A DNA stretch of 64,000 bases from Rossellomorea aquimaris TF-12 (GTDB lineage: Bacteria; Bacillota; Bacilli; Bacillales; Bacillaceae_B), in the NCBI RefSeq assembly GCF_001648555.1, contig NZ_LQXM01000021.1:1-64000 (forward strand), in the 5' to 3' direction. This document shows, piece by piece, positions 33,876 to 42,588 of the stretch; position 1 is the first letter of the stretch, and every line of letters starts with the position of its first letter. Both the position numbers and the translations under genes were made by a program. The notes under the pieces were generated by a model. That model made no database searches, was not told where the DNA came from, and saw nothing but the letters and a program-made list of their open reading frames with translations.

Positions 33876-34655
33876 TTAAAAACCATTAATAGTCATGCCG
33901 CCATCTACAAATAAAGTTTGACCACTAACATAGTTTCCTGCATCTGACGAAAGAAATACAGCTGGTCCTACTAATTCTTTCAAATCTCCTATTCTCTTTA
34001 AAGGAGTAACAGCGAGGATTTCATTTACATACTCTTCATCTTGAAGGAGCTTTTCTGTTAAAGGTGTTTTAAAATACCACGGACCTATACTATTTACATT
34101 AATATTGTATTTTCCCCATTCCAACGCTAATACTTTTGTCATTTGAATCATTGCAGCCTTTGTTGAGGCATAAACGACTCCTGTCCGTAACGCAACATGA
34201 CCGGCTACTGAAGCGATATTTATTATTTTCCCTTTATTTTGCTCTTTCATGTGTTTACCTATTTCCTGACTCATCATAAAAGCCGACTTCAGATTTGTAT
34301 CCATTATCGTCTGCCATTCTTCATCAGTCACGTCCAGAGCACTGGAACGAATATTCATCCCTGCATTATTTATTAAGATATCTATGGTTAACCCTTGTGT
34401 TTCTATGTACTTCACTACATTTTGAATATCTTCTCTAATTGTAACATCTGTAGGTAAAACATATGCTTTACGTCCAATCCCTCTTATAGTAGCTGCCGTC
34501 TTTTCTAAGTCATCTTTTGTTCTTGATAAGAGGACTACATCTCCTCCAGCCTCCGCTATTCCTATACTGAGAGCTTGTCCAATTCCCCTACCTGCACCGG
34601 TGACAACGGCAAGTTTATTTTCCAACGAAAATGAAGGTAAATACAATTCTGACAC
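33876..34655 (-). CDS. SDR family NAD(P)-dependent oxidoreductase
   Basis: 259-aa classical short-chain dehydrogenase. Cofactor site VTGAGRGIGQAL, NNAG stabilising motif, catalytic Ser (NIASVAGH) and Tyr-x3-Lys (YASTKAAM) and the C-terminal YVSGQTLFVDGGMT are intact. Close in style to gluconate 5-dehydrogenase or 3-oxoacyl-ACP reductase homologues; the real substrate is unknown. The start is uncertain: the GTG at 34655 abuts AGGGG, whereas the TTG at 34646 is 8 bases from it and may be preferred. Confidence 0.88.
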   Translation of the reverse strand: MSELYLPSFSLENKLAVVTGAGRGIGQALSIGIAEAGGDVVLLSRTKDDLEKTAATIRGIGRKAYVLPTDVTIREDIQNVVKYIETQGLTIDILINNAGMNIRSSALDVTDEEWQTIMDTNLKSAFMMSQEIGKHMKEQNKGKIINIASVAGHVALRTGVVYASTKAAMIQMTKVLALEWGKYNINVNSIGPWYFKTPLTEKLLQDEEYVNEILAVTPLKRIGDLKELVGPAVFLSSDAGNYVSGQTLFVDGGMTINGF

Positions 34656-34720
34656 CCCTATTCATTTAGTAATCTCCTTTATTTTAACATAATTCTAATT
34701 CATATTAATTTCATAACTTA

Positions 34721-34852
34721 TTATTTCGTTTTCTTAGAGTTCTGATTGTGTACTTTTATTAAAAGTTTCGTCTCCACTCTTACTTTACATTGGGAACATA
34801 CTGTCATCTCATGATACAACTGGCAACACTTTTTACAATAGAACATCTCCAT
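34721..34852 (-). CDS. small zinc-ribbon-like protein, 43 aa
   Basis: ATG at 34852 follows GAAGAGGTATAGT, a reasonable RBS. The peptide has two cysteine pairs, CKKCC near residue 6 and CSQC near residue 19, then a basic tail ending KKTK, the layout of a minimal zinc ribbon. The gene lies between the SDR and the oxidase operon, transcribed toward the SDR. Function unknown. Small length keeps confidence moderate. Confidence 0.6.
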   Translation of the reverse strand: MEMFYCKKCCQLYHEMTVCSQCKVRVETKLLIKVHNQNSKKTK

Positions 34853-34966
34853 ACTATACCTCTTCCATCCATTTTTTCTTTTATTCTATGCCGACATTCT
34901 TAACTGTTGCAAAAAGGTAGAAAAATAGGTGGAACTTCACATTTATTTCACAAATTCATATACAAC

Positions 34967-35010
34967 CTGTGATATTTATCACAGATTAGAATGGTTTACA
35001 CCTTTATGAT
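34967..35010 (+). promoter_or_regulatory. Fnr/Crp-type operator and -10 element of the ba3 oxidase operon
   Basis: TGTGA-TATTTA-TCACA (34968-34983) is the exact TGTGA-N6-TCACA palindrome of the Bacillus Fnr/Crp family. A -10 TATGAT lies at 35005-35010, giving a start near 35017, so the palindrome is centred at about -41.5, the classical class II activator position. No good -35 hexamer lies 17 bases upstream (CAGATT), as expected for an activator-dependent promoter. Confidence 0.68.
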
Positions 35011-35054
35011 AGTGATAACAAAACGTTATCCATTTGGTGGAAGGAGTGAGCAAG

Positions 35055-35204
35055 ATGGCCAAACCGCAAATGAATCAAAAAACTCAAATTAAAGTCGAGG
35101 ACTCTTCATCTTTAAAAGGTACTTTCGCTTCGGTTTTAATTCTAGGTGGTTTCTTGGTCCTAACCTGGTTAGGTGTTTTCTTATTATTTATTAATCGTTT
35201 TTAA
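35055..35204 (+). CDS. cbaD: cytochrome c oxidase subunit 2A (ba3 type)
   Basis: 49 aa: hydrophilic start, then one membrane helix (TFASVLILGGFLVLTWLGVFLLF) and a short tail, matching the subunit IIa that completes Thermus-type ba3 oxidases. ATG follows AAGGAGTGAGCAAG. First gene of the three-gene operon; 21 bases before subunit II. Confidence 0.88.
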   Translation: MAKPQMNQKTQIKVEDSSSLKGTFASVLILGGFLVLTWLGVFLLFINRF

Positions 35205-35225
35205 CATTGAAGGAGTGGATTTAAC

Positions 35226-35702
35226 ATGCATATGCATCGTTATGAAAAATGGTGGTTAACTCTAGGTACTGGGTCTCTTATTTTATTTTTAATTATTTTA
35301 GGTATAAGCGCTTTTCATCAAGGACATCAGCCTCCAAGCGCAAAGGCTTATGTGAACCCTGAGCAAGTGGATCAAATTGCCCCTTTTAATGAGCCTGGTT
35401 TAAAAAAGGTGGAAGGAAAAGACTGGGATTATGAATTAGTTTTTGTAGCTTCAGCTTTCTTTTATAACCCTGGAGAAGTTGAAATACCTAAAGGGTCTAC
35501 ATTAAAAGTTATTGCTACTACAAAAGATGTAGTTCACGGCTTCGAGGTAGCTGGGACAAACATTAACATGATGCTTGAGCCTGGATTTATCAGTGAATAC
35601 ACAACAACTTTAGATAAAACCGGGGAATTCCTCATTGTATGTAATGAATATTGTGGTGTTGGGCACCACACAATGAAATCAATGATTAAGGTGGTGGAAT
35701 AA
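35226..35702 (+). CDS. cbaB: ba3-type cytochrome c oxidase subunit II
   Basis: 158 aa: a single N-terminal membrane anchor (WWLTLGTGSLILFLIILGIS) and an external cupredoxin domain with the CuA ligands in CNEYCGVGHHTMKSM (C-x3-C...H...M) and an earlier His in VVHGFEVAG. The short form with one transmembrane helix is typical of B-family (ba3) oxidases, unlike the two-helix caa3 subunit II. GGAG precedes the ATG by 10 bases. The stop and the subunit I ATG are 1 base apart. Confidence 0.94.
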   Translation: MHMHRYEKWWLTLGTGSLILFLIILGISAFHQGHQPPSAKAYVNPEQVDQIAPFNEPGLKKVEGKDWDYELVFVASAFFYNPGEVEIPKGSTLKVIATTKDVVHGFEVAGTNINMMLEPGFISEYTTTLDKTGEFLIVCNEYCGVGHHTMKSMIKVVE

Positions 35703-35703
35703 C

Positions 35704-37353
35704 ATGAATAATGCCTTTGTCAAAGTTGACTCTAAAGACTCTAAATTAGCCATGGCACATATTTATGTTGGTTTTATAGCACTGGCACTAGGTGGGTTAG
35801 CCGGACTTTTACAAGTATTAGTTCGTTCAGGAAGATTTACTTTACCCGCAGGAATTGGCTATTATCAAGTGTTAACAGTGCACGGAGTCTTATTAGGCCT
35901 CGTCCTTACGACATTTTTTATTTTAGGCTTTCAGCATGCGGCCATTTCTAGAACATCCGGTACTTATTCCAGTAAATCACGTTTATTCGGATGGTTAGGC
36001 TTCTGGGTTATGCTCTTAGGAACCGGGATGGCAGCTGTTATGATTCTCTTAAATGAAGCTACTGTTCTTTACACTTTTTATGCTCCTTTACAAGCTCACT
36101 GGATCTTCTATCTAGGTCTTACATTCGTTGTCGTTGGTAGCTGGTTAGGCGGAACAGCTATGATTATGAAATATGTAGAATGGAGAAAACAGAATCCTGG
36201 TCAACCAAGTCCTTTGTTAACTTTCATGGCAATCATCAATACGGTGCTATGGATTGTTGCTACCTTAGGAGTTGCTGGAACTGTATTATTTCAGCTTCTT
36301 CCATGGTCACTTGGTCTGGTTGAAAGAGTGGATATTCTTGTAAGTAGAACTCTCTTCTGGTATTTCGGTCATCCACTCGTTTATTTCTGGTTATTACCTG
36401 CCTATATGGCATGGTATGTAATCATTCCAAAAATTATCGGTGCAAAGATTTTTTCAGATTCTCTTGCAAGACTCTCATTCATCCTATTCCTACTATTCTC
36501 AATACCAGTTGGTTTTCATCACCAGCTTGTTGAACCAGGAATTGATGCGTATTGGAAGTTTTTACAAGTTATCTTAACCTTTATGGTTGTCATTCCATCT
36601 TTAATGACGGCGTTTTCTTTATTTGCCACATTTGAAATGTACGGACGATCTAAAGGAGCCACTGGATTATTTGGTTGGTTTAAAAAGTTACCTTGGGGAG
36701 ACGCTCGTTTTACAGTACCATTTATTGGAATGGTTGCATTCATCCCTGCTGGAGCTGGTGGACTTGTCAATGCATCGAACCAAATGAACCAAGTTATTCA
36801 TAATACGATTTGGGTAACGGGACACTTCCACTTAACCCTGGCAACTTCAGTCGTGTTAACTTTCTTCGGAATCGCCTATTGGCTTGTTCCACATTTAACA
36901 GGAAGAGTATTAACAAAAGCAATGAACAAAGTGGCCATTATCCAAGCAATTGTTTGGACTGTTGGAATGGGTATTATGTCTGGAGCTATGCATGCTGTTG
37001 GTTTACTAGGTGCACCTAGACGTTCTTCTTTCTCAACTTATGGAGATGCACAACAGGCGATGGATTGGATTCCTTATCAAGTTGCCCAGGCAGTGGGAGG
37101 TACTATTTTGTTCATTGGCATTATCCTAGTTCTATACATCTTTATTAACCTTGCTTTCTTCGCACCTAAAGGCGAAGAAGAATTCCCAGTTGGAGAAAAA
37201 GCAGAGACAGCTGAAAAAACACCAATGGCATTAGAGAATTGGAAAATTTGGTTAACCATTCTTGCTGCATTAATTTTAGTTGCCTACACAGTACCATTCA
37301 TGGATATGATACAAAACGGCCCAATTGGATCAAAAGGATATAAGCTTTGGTAA
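35704..37353 (+). CDS. cbaA: ba3-type cytochrome c oxidase subunit I
   Basis: 549-aa, twelve or more helix haem-copper oxidase catalytic subunit. Haem and CuB ligands: His in LTVHGVLLGL, the CuB His and cross-linked Tyr in FGHPLVYFWLLPAY, the HH pair in GFHHQLVEPG, and the two axial histidines in WVTGHFHLTLA. The YS/S K-pathway style and lack of the D-channel motif place it in the B family. It pumps protons while reducing O2 with electrons from cytochrome c. Likely expressed at low oxygen given the Fnr-type box. Confidence 0.95.
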   Translation: MNNAFVKVDSKDSKLAMAHIYVGFIALALGGLAGLLQVLVRSGRFTLPAGIGYYQVLTVHGVLLGLVLTTFFILGFQHAAISRTSGTYSSKSRLFGWLGFWVMLLGTGMAAVMILLNEATVLYTFYAPLQAHWIFYLGLTFVVVGSWLGGTAMIMKYVEWRKQNPGQPSPLLTFMAIINTVLWIVATLGVAGTVLFQLLPWSLGLVERVDILVSRTLFWYFGHPLVYFWLLPAYMAWYVIIPKIIGAKIFSDSLARLSFILFLLFSIPVGFHHQLVEPGIDAYWKFLQVILTFMVVIPSLMTAFSLFATFEMYGRSKGATGLFGWFKKLPWGDARFTVPFIGMVAFIPAGAGGLVNASNQMNQVIHNTIWVTGHFHLTLATSVVLTFFGIAYWLVPHLTGRVLTKAMNKVAIIQAIVWTVGMGIMSGAMHAVGLLGAPRRSSFSTYGDAQQAMDWIPYQVAQAVGGTILFIGIILVLYIFINLAFFAPKGEEEFPVGEKAETAEKTPMALENWKIWLTILAALILVAYTVPFMDMIQNGPIGSKGYKLW

Positions 37354-37371
37354 GACGAATGTTTTAACAAG

Positions 37372-37424
37372 ACAAAGCTACTTGAAAGGCATGGTTTGCC
37401 TTTTGGTAGCTTTGTTTTTTTATA
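37372..37424 (+). terminator. terminator of the ba3 oxidase operon
   Basis: ACAAAGCTAC...AAAGGCA / TTGCCTTTT...GTAGCTTTGT forms a two-part stem followed by TTTTTT, 20 bases past the subunit I stop. Confidence 0.9.
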
Positions 37425-37476
37425 TTTTTCTTAAAAATGAACTAGTTTCGTTAATTTATCATTTACTTTGGTTGGA

Positions 37477-37945
37477 TTTACGCGTTGGATTGGTTGATTT
37501 ATACGTAACTATTTAGATTTATCCGTACGTATCTTCCTTTTATCCGTAGAATTTACACTTTTATCCTTTTTACTGTGAACAATGATAATAATTCTAATAT
37601 GTCTTCCTCAGCAGACCCTTATTTGATTCTGCTTTGATTTTGTTTATCAGGTACTTTGATTGATTTACGCGTTGGATTGGTTGATTTATACGTAACTATT
37701 TAGATTTATCCGTACGTATCTTCCTTTTATCCGTAGAATTTACACTTTTATCCGTTTTACTGTGAACAATGATAATAATTCTAATATGTCTTCCTCAGCA
37801 GACCCTTATTTGATTCTGCTTTGATTTTGTTTATCAGGTACTTTGATTGATTTACGCGTTGGATTGGTTGATTTATCCGTAACTATTTGATTTATCCGTA
37901 CGTATCTTCTTTTTATCCGTTTCACTGTGAACATTGATAACATTT
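37477..37945. repeat. ~187-bp tandem repeat (2.5 copies) built from ~21-bp TTTATCCG units
   Basis: TTTACGCGTTGGATTGGTTG starts at 37477, 37664 and 37851, so the period is 187 bp; copies 1 and 2 differ at only a few bases and copy 3 is truncated. Within each copy short units beginning TTTA(T/C)(C/G)CG recur at 37477, 37498, 37518, 37539 and 37560 (spacings 21, 20, 21, 21) and at 37851, 37872, 37891 and 37912. No ORF with an RBS is present. The remainder of the 679-bp gap between cbaA and the GyrI-like gene is two terminators. Confidence 0.9.
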
Positions 37946-37980
37946 CTAATTTAAAACCAAAGGTTATCCAAGACTCTAGA

Positions 37981-38019
37981 AAAAAGAGTATGAAACCTAA
38001 ATGGTTTCATACTCCTTTA
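37981..38019 (-). terminator. terminator after the GyrI-like gene
   Basis: GAGTATGAAACC and GGTTTCATACTC form a 12-bp stem with a 5-base loop and a TTTTTT run on the minus strand. Confidence 0.9.
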
Positions 38020-38032
38020 ATTCTTTCTTAAA

Positions 38033-38503
38033 TTATGATTTCTTTTTGATTGGAACAAATAATTCTAATTTCCTTTTTTCTTGAGTTTGGTTGATTTCTC
38101 TATCCTGTTCGAGATACTTCTCAACGCTCAATCGGGAGTAATCTTTTTCATATCCATTTTCTTTGATCCAGTTGAATATGGAAAAATAGGCCTGTTCTAC
38201 TTCAGATGAATTTCCATCATATAGACTATGAGCATATTCCCCAGCAGGAAGAGAAAGTTCTACTAAGTCTGGATGAAGATGCTCGACTCTATCAACTTCT
38301 ACTGTACAATAATAAGTAAAATCAGTGGCTCTGTCATGAAAAGGAGCTAAAATACATGCGTCTCCACTTAGATGTTGGATAGTGGGAATCATCTCTTGAA
38401 ATCTTGCAAATAACAGTGGGATTTCAGATCCTCTTCCATAAGGACCGGTCCAGGCCATTCCTACAAGCAATTTGTCTTCAAGAGTCTTAATTGTGATATC
38501 CAT
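38033..38503 (-). CDS. GyrI-like/AraC-effector-binding domain protein
   Basis: 156 aa stand-alone GyrI-like (SOUL/effector-binding) fold without a DNA-binding domain: IKTLEDKLLVGMAWTGPYGRGSEIPLLFARF, YYCTVEVDRVEH and LPAGEYAHSLYDGNSSEVEQAYFSIFNWIKENGYE are typical. Such proteins bind hydrophobic small molecules or inhibit targets such as gyrase; the ligand is unknown. GGGAGG precedes the ATG. It lies 25 bases after ypwA on the same strand and probably shares its transcript. Confidence 0.82.
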   Translation of the reverse strand: MDITIKTLEDKLLVGMAWTGPYGRGSEIPLLFARFQEMIPTIQHLSGDACILAPFHDRATDFTYYCTVEVDRVEHLHPDLVELSLPAGEYAHSLYDGNSSEVEQAYFSIFNWIKENGYEKDYSRLSVEKYLEQDREINQTQEKRKLELFVPIKKKS

Positions 38504-38528
38504 GTTTTTAGCCTCCCAGATTTTTTGG

Positions 38529-40043
38529 TTAATTCAGTGAGTATACAGTAGAATACTTGTCAGTTAAGTATTCTACTAAGTATTTTGCATTCAATCCTTC
38601 TCCCGTAACTTCCTGGAGTATCTCAAGTGGCTTTTTCATCTTGCCCCATTGATGGACATTGTTTGTTAGCCATTCTTGGATCGGAGTTAGATTTCCATCT
38701 GCTAATAATTCTTCAAAATTCGGAATATCCTTTACCATTGCTCTTTTTAATTGTGCTGCATACATATAGCCTAATGCATAGGAAGGGAAGTAACCAAAGC
38801 TGCCTCCTGCCCAATGAACGTCTTGGAGAACACCTTCTCCATTATGGGTAGGTCGGACACCTAGATACTCTTCATATTTTTGATTCCAAATTTCAGGAAG
38901 ATCCTTTACTTCAATTTCATCATTAAACAATCCTTTTTCAATTTCATAACGAATAATAATATGTAATGCATAGGTTAATTCATCCGCTTCAATTCTTATT
39001 AAGGAAGGCTTAGATTCATTGATCGCCTTGTAAAAAACATCGAGATCAACATCATTAAATTGACCGTTGGAATATTCTTTAAGCAATTCAAAATTCTGTT
39101 TCCAAAACGAATAGTTTCTCCCTACAAAATTTTCATAGAACAAGGATTGAGATTCATGTATTCCCATGGATGTTCCTGTACATAGAGGGGTTCCCACTAA
39201 TTGTTTTGAGATATTTTGTTCATATAGTGCATGACCACCTTCATGGATTGTGCCAAATACCGCTGTCCTCCAATCTTTTTCATCATACTTAGTAGTTACC
39301 CTTACATCTCCTGGATTTAAACCAATGGCAAAGGGATGAACCGTTTCATCTAATCTGCCGGAGTTAAAATCATACCCCATTTGTTCCAGTACTTTTAAAC
39401 TGAATTCTTTTTGCTTTACTTTAGGGAATGTTGTAAAAAGAAAATCTGTTTGAGGTTTTTCTTTCGCTTCAGCAATTTGATGTACAAGTGGAACAATTTT
39501 TTCTCGTAACTCACCAAATACTTCATCCAATACATCTACTGTTACTCCAGGCTCATACATATCAAGCAAAGTGTCATATTTATTTTTTTCATATCCCCAG
39601 TAATCGATAAAACGCTTTGTAAAGCTCACTAATTTCTCCAAGTAAGGTTGGAACATGCTAAAGTCATATTTGTCCTTTGCTTCTTCCCATACGCTTTCTG
39701 CTTTTGATTGTAAAACTACGTATTCTCTATATTCAGAGGCAGGGATTTTTTTGTTTCTGTCATATTCTTTTTGACATTCTTCTAATAATTTTTGTGTCAT
39801 CGTATCTAACTGTTGTTTCTCTGGAGAAAGTTTAGCTAAATAAGCTGCCATTTCATTTGATGTGGACATGGCAAATAAATCTGAAGATAACAGACCAATT
39901 ACTTCAGATCGTTGCTCCACTCCATTTTTAGGAGCACCTGTTCTTAAGTCCCAGAACATTAACCCTAGTGCTTCATTGTATGCTGACATTTTCTTTACAT
40001 AATCTAAGAAACTATTTTTCATTTCTAATAAGTCTTTCTTCAT
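38529..40043 (-). CDS. ypwA: M32 family metallocarboxypeptidase YpwA
   Basis: 504-aa cytosolic Zn/Co carboxypeptidase (B. subtilis YpwA about 501 aa). The active site HEGGH is in FGTIHEGGHALYEQ, with the downstream SMGIHESQSLFYENFVGR glutamate ligand and the M32 signature HIIIRYEIEKGLF. The FGYFPSYALGYMYAAQL block is also conserved in the family. RBS GGGGG lies 8 bases before the ATG. It trims C-terminal residues from peptides. Confidence 0.95.
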   Translation of the reverse strand: MKKDLLEMKNSFLDYVKKMSAYNEALGLMFWDLRTGAPKNGVEQRSEVIGLLSSDLFAMSTSNEMAAYLAKLSPEKQQLDTMTQKLLEECQKEYDRNKKIPASEYREYVVLQSKAESVWEEAKDKYDFSMFQPYLEKLVSFTKRFIDYWGYEKNKYDTLLDMYEPGVTVDVLDEVFGELREKIVPLVHQIAEAKEKPQTDFLFTTFPKVKQKEFSLKVLEQMGYDFNSGRLDETVHPFAIGLNPGDVRVTTKYDEKDWRTAVFGTIHEGGHALYEQNISKQLVGTPLCTGTSMGIHESQSLFYENFVGRNYSFWKQNFELLKEYSNGQFNDVDLDVFYKAINESKPSLIRIEADELTYALHIIIRYEIEKGLFNDEIEVKDLPEIWNQKYEEYLGVRPTHNGEGVLQDVHWAGGSFGYFPSYALGYMYAAQLKRAMVKDIPNFEELLADGNLTPIQEWLTNNVHQWGKMKKPLEILQEVTGEGLNAKYLVEYLTDKYSTVYSLN

Positions 40044-40235
40044 CTTGAATCCCCCTTTATTGAATCCATTTTATTTTATCATATTTTTCTGACAATGCTT
40101 ATTAAATAGATTTGAAATCCAAAGATTCACAGATGGGTTCTACCATTACCTATAGCAAACAATGTGGGATGGAACAAAATTTATCCTAAACCGAATTTCT
40201 AGTAGAAAGAACCTATGCAACAATCTTAAGCCAAT

Positions 40236-40262
40236 AAAAAATACCGCCTCAAGGGCGGCATT
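40236..40262 (-). terminator. terminator after the DinG-like helicase
   Basis: GCCGCC and GGCGGT stems around CTTGA are followed by TTTTTT on the minus strand, a few bases after the helicase stop. Confidence 0.8.
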
Positions 40263-40269
40263 CAAATGA

Positions 40270-42195
40270 CTACATTTTGACTAATTCAATATTTACCGGT
40301 AATACTGATTGGACATTTTCTTTAAATTGGCTTTCTTCCTTATTCAATAAAAGGTGAATCGCCCCATGGTCTTCACTTGTCCGAATGAGACGACCAATTC
40401 CTTGTCTTAATCGAAGTAACATATAGGGAATGTCAACCTCTTCCAAAGAATGCTGAGCATGCTTTCGTTTAGCATCAAACACAGGGTCTTTCGGAGGGAA
40501 TGGAAGTGAGAATATGATGACTTGAGATAATGATTCTCCAGGCACATCTAATCCTTCCCATAAATGATAGGAACAAAGAACTGTTGAGACTTCCTTTTGA
40601 AATTCTTCAACTGTATCGCTAATTTCTCGGTCTCCTTCATATATTACTTTCCATTTCTGTTCACTTTGAGTGTGCTGGTACTTTCTATACTCATTCATTT
40701 CTTGTTTTGATGAGAAAAGGATTAATGACTTTCCTTCATTTTTTTTCAATTCTTTGAAGACATATTCATGCTTCGAATCTTCATGAGTTGCTAGTTTTGG
40801 TAAATAAGCTGTCATCATTTCCTCATAGTCATAAGGAGACTCCACAGAAAACTTTTCATACTTTTCTATTCCAAGGGATTGTGAAACATATGAAAAATCT
40901 CCATTATAAGAAAGGGTTGCAGACGAAAAGATAAACGGGATCTTTTGAGAAAATACCTGATTCTTTAAAATTTCCTCCACTAATCTTGGCATAACGACAA
41001 AGGTGTGCTCTTCTTCAGAAGCTTCAAGCCAATAGATGCCTTTTTCATCTTCTAAAAAGAGCTTTAATGAATATTGAATTTGCTCTAAATACTCTTCTAC
41101 CACTTTTAATAAGTAATCATCCATTACGTACATTTCAGATTCAAATACAAGCTCATTTAACAAATTTTCGATTTTCGTCGTCAACGTTTTTCCTTGCTGT
41201 AAAACGGATTCCGATCGGGCAATATATTGACGAACTGAGCCTGTTTCTGCCTTCGCTTCATTTTCAAGGGCATGGAACCACTTTTCATTATCTATCATAA
41301 TATCTTCTATTAAATAAAGGGTTTCTTCCCTCATATCTGCTGAAGACAATTTCTCTAATAATCCCTCAAGGGTTTCCATTCTCATTCGATAGGTCATGGC
41401 TTTTTGTGAAGCAAACTCGAGCAAATGTCCTTCATCGAATATGACTGAGCTCGCTTCTGGTAACAGTGGTAACTGCCCTTCACGCTTTCTGGAGTCTTTT
41501 GTCCAAATATGCTCCATATAAAAATCATGTGAGCAAATAATCAAATCTGTTGCATTTCGATAATGTTCTCTATGAAGGGTTTGACCACAGCGATGCCGAT
41601 ATACACATGACATACAGTCCTGCAGGGAGTCCCAACCTACTTCATTCCAATCTTCATCTGACAAATGAGGATAATCTTTTCGATCCCCATAGTGGTTAAA
41701 GCTTTTCATTGATGAGTTTTCGTGGACAAATCCTGGTAATTTCTCCCACATGGATAGAAACTCATCTTTATGTGACACTTTCTCTTCTAGCTTTTTGATA
41801 CAAAGATACTGTTCTCTAGATTTCGCTAACCTTACATCAATATCCAGTTCTAATGCATTTTCGAGTTTTTGAATATCCCCTTCTTTTTTGACGATCTGCT
41901 CAATAAGGGTTTCATCTGCACAGGCGATAATGGCTGGCTTGCCAGTATATCTCGCATAGGATAATGCATATAAAAGATACACAAGGGTTTTTCCTGTTCC
42001 TACCCCCGCTTCAGCAAACATTACTTGTTTATTTTTATAGGCTTGATTTAATTGAAAGGCCATAAATACCTGTTCGTCTCGCAAATCAAATCCTTTTTCA
42101 GGCAAGATATCATAGAAGACATCTCCTACCCAATCGGATAATGCCTCATAAAAGGACTGTTCTTTCGTTAAATCAAAAGGTAATTTTTTTCGCAT
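40270..42195 (-). CDS. ypvA: DinG-family ATP-dependent DNA helicase (YpvA)
   Basis: 641 aa from the ATG at 42195, which follows GGAGGAGTCTTCT. Walker A AGVGTGKTL (about 65-73), DEAH-type box VIFDEGHLLE, and an Fe-S cluster cysteine set: one Cys in YLCIKKLEEK and three in CMSCVYRHRCGQ. Helicase motifs V/VI: SYHLWEGLDVPGESL and LRLRQGIGRLIR. Belongs to the XPD-like 5'-3' helicases; length matches B. subtilis YpvA (about 640). A role in resolving R-loops or replication forks is inferred. Confidence 0.92.
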   Translation of the reverse strand: MRKKLPFDLTKEQSFYEALSDWVGDVFYDILPEKGFDLRDEQVFMAFQLNQAYKNKQVMFAEAGVGTGKTLVYLLYALSYARYTGKPAIIACADETLIEQIVKKEGDIQKLENALELDIDVRLAKSREQYLCIKKLEEKVSHKDEFLSMWEKLPGFVHENSSMKSFNHYGDRKDYPHLSDEDWNEVGWDSLQDCMSCVYRHRCGQTLHREHYRNATDLIICSHDFYMEHIWTKDSRKREGQLPLLPEASSVIFDEGHLLEFASQKAMTYRMRMETLEGLLEKLSSADMREETLYLIEDIMIDNEKWFHALENEAKAETGSVRQYIARSESVLQQGKTLTTKIENLLNELVFESEMYVMDDYLLKVVEEYLEQIQYSLKLFLEDEKGIYWLEASEEEHTFVVMPRLVEEILKNQVFSQKIPFIFSSATLSYNGDFSYVSQSLGIEKYEKFSVESPYDYEEMMTAYLPKLATHEDSKHEYVFKELKKNEGKSLILFSSKQEMNEYRKYQHTQSEQKWKVIYEGDREISDTVEEFQKEVSTVLCSYHLWEGLDVPGESLSQVIIFSLPFPPKDPVFDAKRKHAQHSLEEVDIPYMLLRLRQGIGRLIRTSEDHGAIHLLLNKEESQFKENVQSVLPVNIELVKM

Positions 42196-42252
42196 AGAAG
42201 ACTCCTCCAACACAGTATTACTAATTTACTAGAATTCATTTAGAATCAAACG

Positions 42253-42303
42253 AAAAAGAGACGTCCATACAGAAGGTGAATCTACCATTTGTATGGACGT
42301 CCC
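42253..42303 (-). terminator. terminator after the 60-aa gene
   Basis: GACGTCCATAC and GTATGGACGTC form an 11-bp stem around a 20-base loop, with TTTTTCG following on the minus strand. Confidence 0.8.
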
Positions 42304-42319
42304 TATCAATAGAAATTTC

Positions 42320-42502
42320 TCAATCATATTTATTATTTCGTTCAAATAATTCATATTGAAAAGCCAGGTTTAAATTTCTTGCTGCTTCCTGCAATGATAA
42401 ATAAATATTATTGTCCTTGTCATCCTCTTCTATCTGTATGGATGATAATGAACTTTGCAATGCTTGATAGATCTTCTGATAATCCATCAAAGTATGCTCC
42501 AT
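42320..42502 (-). CDS. hypothetical protein, 60 aa
   Basis: ATG at 42502 follows CGAGGAGTGAATGAGA (GGAG 9 bases away); an ATG two codons earlier is only 3 bases from it. Small acidic helical protein (DYQKIYQALQSSLSSIQIEEDD..., ISLQEAARNLNLAFQYELFE-like ending). No family recognised. It lies between rlmL and ypvA on the same strand and has its own terminator. Confidence 0.6.
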   Translation of the reverse strand: MEHTLMDYQKIYQALQSSLSSIQIEEDDKDNNIYLSLQEAARNLNLAFQYELFERNNKYD

Positions 42503-42588
42503 TCTCATTCACTCCTCGAAAAATGATAAATCTATTATACGCAGGAAATGAAATGGATATTCATTGCTCTTATAATTTAGAATACGTT

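Noticed and set aside
37325..37516. 63-codon plus-strand frame overlapping the cbaA end and terminator
   Set aside because: Overlaps the cbaA stop and the strong terminator and runs into the tandem repeat; no RBS.
37477..37945. CRISPR array
   Set aside because: Units are continuous and degenerate with no conserved direct repeat separated by unique spacers, and no cas genes are nearby.
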